Below are positions 58,116 to 64,000 of a DNA stretch of 64,000 nt, piece after piece. The notes beneath the pieces were generated by a model that was not told the origin of the DNA, ran no database searches, and worked only from the letters and a program-made list of their open reading frames with translations. Every line of letters starts with the position of its first letter. The stretch's first letter is position 1. Origin of the DNA: Cladorhizidae sp. MBARI D1340-BT2 (lineage: Eukaryota > Porifera > Demospongiae > Poecilosclerida > Cladorhizidae); contig JAQNBH010000013.1 in the NCBI GenBank assembly GCA_028752905.1, positions 24,341,168 to 24,405,167 of the forward strand, read 5' to 3'. Both the position numbers and the translations under genes were made by a program.

Positions 58116-59587
58116 GTGAGGTATTTAAATAAACTAGCTAACACATGCCACAAAGAAGAGGTCATGTGATTTGTGACATGTCTGACTGCTGCAGTGTTGG
58201 AAATACAATCAGTTGGGACACAACAACAGTTGGAAATACTGCATATCCATAATTGCTGGGATGACTAATACATCACATGTGTTAGTTTGATTGCATCACC
58301 AACGAACCCGCTGGTGATCCTTTACCAAACACTTTAGTCTGAAACCGAGAAACATTTTCTTGGACATCCCTTGGAAGATTTGGAGTCCCCTGTGGTGCTA
58401 AACATTCTTCGTGTATGAAGATGATGATGGTCATCCCAGCAACTATGGATGCAGTATCTCCTTCACAGTATTGCATCCACTTGCTGGCTCTGAGGTTTCC
58501 TCTCACAAGTCCATGCATATTTGGCAATGGCCGACTTCCGCAGCTCTCCTTTTTTGCTGGTGTCTATATGTTCTTTTATACCAGTCTCAGACCTCCTCCT
58601 TGTCTCTCTGCCTTTCTAAGTGACTAGTTTGTTAAGTGTCCCATCTCATCTTGTCATTTCACTCACTCAAAAGATCGAAATATATTGGCTGAAACATCAG
58701 CAAATTATTGTTAAGCTAATCATTATTTTGTCTAGGTATTTGTTAGGTAAGGAAATGGTTGGACTGTACAGGGAGAGCAAGATTTTTTTCCCGTCACATA
58801 CATAGCACGGAAGCTAAGCATTTACTTCTTGTTGATGGAGAATTAAAGTTATCAGAGTAAAAGTATGGCAACCATAGTCAACCTATATTTCACACAATTG
58901 TTACACGCCAAGGAAGCCTTCAGAGTAAAGGAGCTCGATCTCGCCATTGTCTCGGTGATGGTTAATTAAAAACAGTGTTGACAGCTTGAGTTCAAAGAGT
59001 TCCCACTATATAACACTTGGTTCAAGAACCACGCAGTATTTTTAGACGAGACAGATTTAGGACGAGACAGATTTAGGTAGGCAACATTTTACTGTTCACA
59101 AAGAAAGTGAAAAGAGAATCCTTTATCTGAGTGGTCCGTCATCCTTTACATTCAGCACTTTATCAGTAGGTTGAGTTCAATTAATATTTTTAATATTTAA
59201 TTCTTCAATTTACTTCCAATAAAGAATATTCACCCTCTTCATATGGCACGGAAGAGCTACAAGCAAAACTGACTTCTGGTGTGTGTATAGTAGATTGCAT
59301 CTGATGGTCGACAAGATTCTCAATAGCTGGTGAAGCAGAGTGGAAATATTTGTAAGCACTTGTAACTAACTTTTTAATCGTGAATATCTAGTTTCAATTT
59401 CCTTGATCATGCCTGTCACTACAATAACAGCTGAAGGAAGATTTGGTGATATGAACTTGTAAAAACAAGACTGAGGAGCAGGATTGAGGGCAGGTTAGAT
59501 CAAGCTGTGTAAGTGTGCATCGAAGGTCTTGAATGTGGTTGCTTGAAGAGGTGCTGGAAGTGATTGCAAATTATTGGAAAAAAGCAG
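58116..59587. other. No gene recognised
   Basis: AT-rich DNA with several overlapping 60-80-codon frames on both strands around 58282-58627, none with a recognisable product. Confidence 0.4.
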
Positions 59588-59804
59588 AAGTATGATGAGT
59601 TCATATTTTAATAATAGGAAAGACTAAAACAATTATTCACAGAGCAACTAAACTGTTGAATAGTTATGAGTATGAAGCCTTGTTTCTGAAGATACATGGG
59701 GCAAATAAAACGTTCAGGATACTCATAACTATTCAACAGTTTAGTTGCTCTGTGAATAATTGTTTTAGTCTTTCCTATTATTAAAATACGAACTCATCAT
59801 ACTT
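59588..59804. repeat. Large palindrome: 86-bp arms, 45-bp spacer
   Basis: 59588-59673 and 59719-59804 are exact inverted copies apart from one base. The arms begin AAGTATGATGAGTTC and end GTTGAATAGTTATGAGTAT. Such fresh long arms could form a stable hairpin in DNA or RNA. It has no coding content. Confidence 0.9.
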
Positions 59805-61110
59805 CATCAAGTTTTGGGAGACAAATTAGAGCATTTTTGGAGGGAAGCATCCTAGATCTGCCAAGTACATGAAAACTTTTCCATATTTTTACTGATTTGT
59901 ACACTCCTGTCGCAAGTACGGATAATATACTATTATTATGAAATTACAGTTCAATTTTTATAAGCAAGACTTATTTTAGATCTAATCCCCATTTTGAGGT
60001 CACCAAACATGGCTACCATATTGACATCTGGGGAAACAACATATCTAATAGGCTAGATCCATAGTATGTAGTAAAATTCTTGTCTCAATGTTTTGTGAAA
60101 TCATTGCCCTGCTGGTAAATCTAATGTGCATGCACATAACCAATACTTCTTCAACAACATCGAGAACCAGCACTTCACAATGAGATACCATAAAGATGCT
60201 ATAACAAAGACAGTTTGTAGTAATAATGTGAAAGGTACTGCACAGCTTTGGGTGCTAAACATCAAGAGGTTTAACCAACTAGAATTTACAGCACTTGCCT
60301 CTAACAACCGATAGAAAGTTGCAGAACAACAGTTGTCTACATAAGCAGGACTGGAATAAAGGGTTGCTAGTCACTCAAATGAAACTACAGACATCAAGCA
60401 ACTGAAATATTATTCGAAGTCGAGCGTAGAAAATTGATGCATAATTATATCAATGGAACTTTAACGATGCATGGAAAATATGTCCAGTTGAATATTTGCT
60501 GAGTATTGAGACTCACCTTACACCATGCATACATGAAACAGGGCAATCTTCTAGAGTGCATAGTTATCTTTACTACCTAGTACAAGTCTTTCTTGAGTCA
60601 AATGTGCCAGGAATTATATGCAGCTTTATTATCAAACAACACAGGTGGTCTTGGGATCATTACAAAATGAATAGTGCATGCATCAATGTATCACATGCTT
60701 TTATAGTATGTACAATATAGCAAAAGTTGGAGGGTGCTTACAGCATCAGTCGGCAAAAAAAATGGACTCACTAACTGCACAGAAATTATCAATTTTTATA
60801 ATTATGCCCCCCCCCCCCCCCTGCCACCCCCGCCCCCAGTCTATATAATAATATAATAGGCTAGCTAGAAGAAATGGCAATTGTTAAACTGTTGCAGATC
60901 ACATCCTGGAGGATGTCATCCTTTTGACAACATATCTACAAGTCTATCTAGTCTCCTGGCTATGGAAGAAACACGAAATCCACAAAGCAGTAGCCACAAT
61001 TTGTGCTTAAGAAATGAAGGCTAGAAATAGCAGTGAAGTAGGCACCAAAAACTAGTACGTACTTAACAATCAGTATATTGATGACATGTTGCTCCAATTA
61101 CAGACTATAC
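59805..61110. other. No gene recognised
   Basis: AT-rich with a C-run at 60806-60835. Frames at 60126-60314 and 60496-60720 lack recognisable motifs. The right end is 3' flank of the minus-strand exon ending at 61111. Confidence 0.4.
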
Positions 61111-61353
61111 TTACTGTTTAGTAGTCTGTCCAAACAACTTTGCAACACTCTCACCCACGCCTTCCTTGAGCTTACCGAGAGCGGTATCCCTCATGACTAC
61201 TGTAAGGAAGTTAAATAATAGCTGCATTTTCACTAAGATGGTCACATCTCCAGTGAAGTACTCTGGTCCTTCTGGTATGAAGGTGATATCCGTCCAATCA
61301 ATTGCGTTCCACTGTGTGTTAGTGTCATCACCGAGACGTAAGACTTCATTATT
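61111..61353 (-). CDS. Last exon of an unknown gene, paralogue of the 39720-39962 exon
   Basis: The minus-strand exon follows CTTCATGTTGCAG and has the same length (243 nt), same entry phase and same stop position as the exon at 39720-39962. It encodes NTQWNAIDWTDITFIPEG, PEYFTGDVTILVKM and LKEGVGESVAKLFGQ, colinear with the other copy. About half the residues are identical, with conserved blocks WxxIDWxxITxIPEGPEYF and KLKEGVxExVAKLFGQ. Conservation of reading frame between diverged copies indicates selection on the protein. Upstream exons on this strand were not identified. Family unknown. Confidence 0.55.
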   Translation of the reverse strand, partial: NNEVLRLGDDTNTQWNAIDWTDITFIPEGPEYFTGDVTILVKMQLLFNFLTVVMRDTALGKLKEGVGESVAKLFGQTTKQ

Positions 61354-62555
61354 CTGCAACATGAAGGGAGTAGTAATATTTCCAGGGAGTGCTATCACCA
61401 TTTGGTTTGACCTCTATTTCAAAATGAGGATGGCAAATCACCAACAAAAAAAGCTAAAACTCACATCGGCAGCTTCTGAACTGCCTAATGGTGGTTTCAG
61501 CGGATATTAGCTCCCAAAAGCCTCCAAGCACACCTTAAATACTTGCACTAGGTAGTAAACTGACAGTACCAAAAAAAACGTAGAAAGTGGGCAAGGCTAA
61601 AATTTATCTTCAAGCAGCTGTGTTTCTAATATCTGTTATATATTCCAATCACATAAATTTCGTAGTCATAAGTACCAATACACTCCAAATTAAATATCTT
61701 AATTACTCTGTCTATCTAAAAAGGCATGGTTGTTGATGATGCAACTAACACATCTCATGTGCCATTCAGAATTGAGCAAAGACCACATGTGTTGTGTTAT
61801 AAGCAGAAGGAATTGAGGAAATGGTCTGCACTCATTTCTTACAATACAATTTGTTGGAAGCTGTCTCTCCTGGGACACTGTTATAAAGTCCAAAGGAGCC
61901 TAAGCTAATCTCAACTAAAACATCTGCTATTTGGTTGGCGGAGTATTCATGTGCAGCTGTTACCAAGGCCTTCGAGGAGGCTGTGGCTGACTCTACATGG
62001 GTGTAGGTAGCCTACCATAGCAACAAGATGTAGCATGTGCTGACCTTTTAGGTGGTGAAATGTAGTGCACATGAACAAAACATGGCATGTGGTAATATGT
62101 GCCATGAACAACAAGAGTGAACAAGTTAGAAAAAGTGTTGTCCTGGAGACCGTGCTGCTCACACTTGTGTAATCCTCTGCCACTCAACTAGCTATAATAT
62201 ACAGAACAAACACACACAAACTTGAAATCGAGAACAATATATATATATATATTGGATTTACATTTTTTTTAAAGCAAACAAGACTCTACTCATGTAGAGC
62301 ACAGCCAGTTAGATGACCCAAGGGCATAGGTTTCATTTGAACTGTGTGTGTGTGGGGGGGGGACAGCCTCCCTCACCTAGTCCAATGCATTTCTGTGTCA
62401 GTATATCCCTTCCCTTCCCCATGAAATCTGTCTGCATGCTGCATGTTGGAAGTTGACTATCAGAGCATGCTCGAAAATCTTGAAATTCAATAGTGAGTGT
62501 ATCCATCTCTACAAAAGAAGCCTTGCAGATGTAACAATACCAAGTTCATCATTTT
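61354..62555. other. No gene recognised
   Basis: Presumed upstream intron or flank of the minus-strand exon. A TA repeat (62239-62252) and a TG/G run (62343-62360) are present. Confidence 0.4.
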
Positions 62556-63550
62556 TCAACTTGATTTTGTTGCTGTGATATCATGATCACCAGCACTATT
62601 GTTTATAACTTCAGGTTTGATAAAGTTACTCATGTATCCTTGAAGCATGACACGTATGTCTGATTGAAGTGAGCCAATATGACTTGCACTTATTTGCAAG
62701 GCAACAGTAAACTTGTTGAGAGGCTTTAAAGCGAATGATACAAAGTGGCAAAAAAGCTTTACCAATGGGTCCTTTAACAGTTTGTTAATTCGATGAACCT
62801 GCTCATTGGCTGCTGTACTTTCGGCTTCAAGATCAAAATAAGCATAAAGAGCAGGCCATTTATCAATAAGCCGCTTAATGCAGCGCTTCAAACTTAGCCA
62901 GTGTGTGGTACAATGCTTCAAAATGTTTAGTGGTTTGATATCTGCAAAGTCAGCTTCTATTTCAGAGTATTCAGCCCATCTTTTTGCAGAGTATTTGAAG
63001 TGATAACAAATGTCTACGAGAAGGCTATCAACAGATACTGGAAGTTTTTTTAAGCCTGCGATAGCACATAGAGCAGCAAGATAGCAAGTGCAACCAAGAC
63101 TTAGTTTTGGTTAATTCTGCTCAGGCAGAATTATTTTTCCCAACCATGTATCTGATGTATAGCCAATCACATTAGACCATGGGATTTTATGACATTCTCA
63201 TTCCTTTGATAAAGCATCATCGCTTATGCAGTAGCCACATTACAAACTGGCATAAAAATTGTGAGATAGCAGAGTGTGCATTTTCATCCCAAAATCTTAC
63301 CATTATAATAGCTTGATCATTACCCCCATCGCAAAGGATAGTGAAAGGAGATGATGCACAGGCTTCGATTACATTTTAATTGATGCAGGAGCAAGATCAT
63401 TTTTAATGATGGCTTGTGTCTTTGTTGCTCCACAAGCAAACTCTTCAGCTATTTTACTATCTGCGAACATATTTTTACACAGTTTTGTGAAGTGGTCTCC
63501 AGCAGAAAATGCTAAGTTATGCTCTGCTATGAAAATTGTGAAATACAATT
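62556..63550 (-). pseudogene. hAT-like transposase remnant (C17orf113-like type), decayed
   Basis: Minus-strand frames give FTIFIAEHNLAFSAGDHFTK, LCKNMFADSKIAEEFACGAT and KTQAIIKNDLAP, the usual start of the catalytic region of this family. After many stops come a LLVDICYHFKYSAKRWAEYS-like segment and, from 62921, LKHCTTHWLSLKRCIKRLI, DKWPALYAYFDLEAE and a continuation for about 100 codons. Domestication seems unlikely because the middle is riddled with stops. It belongs to a hAT subgroup different from the copies at 12.8 and 48.9 kb. Confidence 0.65.
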
Positions 63551-64000
63551 CAGCAGTAACCAGACCCCCCCCCCCCCCCCCCCAAAAAAAAACAAAAAAA
63601 ACACAACTTCAAATTTTTTATTGTATGATGTGTACCTATACACAGATCTACCTTCTGGTGCTATGCCAACTAACCAGCTCCAACTGATCCGGACTTAGTG
63701 AACATTTAAGATTTCACGAGGACGGTGACTAGTTTACTTTGGGATTTCACAACTTACCACAGGGGAAATTACAAAGTATGAAACACAATAATTATAACAT
63801 TGAGTTTTTTTTTTAAATAGTGTGGTCATGGATTTTAAAAATTAAAAAATTATATTGCAATTTCTTGGTAGCATTTTCATTGTTTTTTTGTACCTGTTGA
63901 CATCATACTTGCTTAAAATTTAAAAAAACAGAGAATATCATCTTGTAGCTCTCATTTAGAGGAATATAATTTTGTCATGATTACTCCAAATATGAAGCAA
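63551..64000. other. No gene recognised at window end
   Basis: Begins with a C-run and A-run (63565-63600), then AT-rich unassigned sequence to the edge. Confidence 0.45.

Overview
The window looks like nuclear DNA of a marine invertebrate animal, most probably a demosponge of the Amphimedon/Haliclona type. It is AT-rich, its genes have small exons and introns that are often under 100 bp, it carries a eukaryotic tRNA with a Pol III T-run, and it holds metazoan domains (astacin, fibronectin III, caspase fold, FERM-like). It also carries animal-type transposons (GMR1-like Ty3/gypsy, hAT, Merlin, Mutator-like, LINE). The species call is an inference, since no marker gene is present. Many open reading frames are by-products of tandem repeats or old transposons; only a minority of the sequence looks like host coding sequence.

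Layout. 1-2.5 kb: no recognised gene. 2.7-3.3 kb: promoter and first two exons of a secreted astacin-like metalloprotease. 3.6-6.4 kb: minus-strand gypsy retrotransposon whose integrase lies upstream of reverse transcriptase, broken by a 100-N assembly gap. 7.8-9.3 kb: minus-strand four-exon gene for an approximately 427-residue FERM-like protein with an acidic tail. 9.9-15 kb: a dead hAT element holding a truncated LINE and a Merlin transposon. 15-17 kb: a 1.17-kb tandem duplication that doubles a possible promoter and first exon. 16.3-26.5 kb: phase-compatible small exons leading towards a caspase-like exon, interrupted by another dead hAT. 29.3-36.7 kb: a fibronectin-III / two-TM membrane protein gene whose first visible intron is filled by minisatellites. 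38.1-40 kb: a small gene with a poly(A) signal. 40.6-42.5 kb: a possible three-exon small membrane protein. 42.6-45 kb: an inverted-repeat-bounded composite packed with (ATT)n. 46.5 kb: tRNA-Thr(AGT) next to a 5'-half duplicate. 48.6-55.6 kb: graveyard of hAT, Mutator-like and nuclease-type non-LTR pieces. 57.9-64 kb: mostly unassigned, with an 86-bp-arm palindrome, an opposite-strand paralogue of the 39.7-kb exon, and a degenerate hAT at the end.

The host genes do not form a visible pathway. The strongest themes are (i) a minisatellite-dense core at about 15-41 kb lying in and around host introns, with unit lengths clustering near 28-31 bp, including one array that appears to have been copied out of a 5' splice site, and (ii) nested, decayed cut-and-paste transposons flanking that core. 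I found no CRISPR array, operon or prokaryotic-type system.
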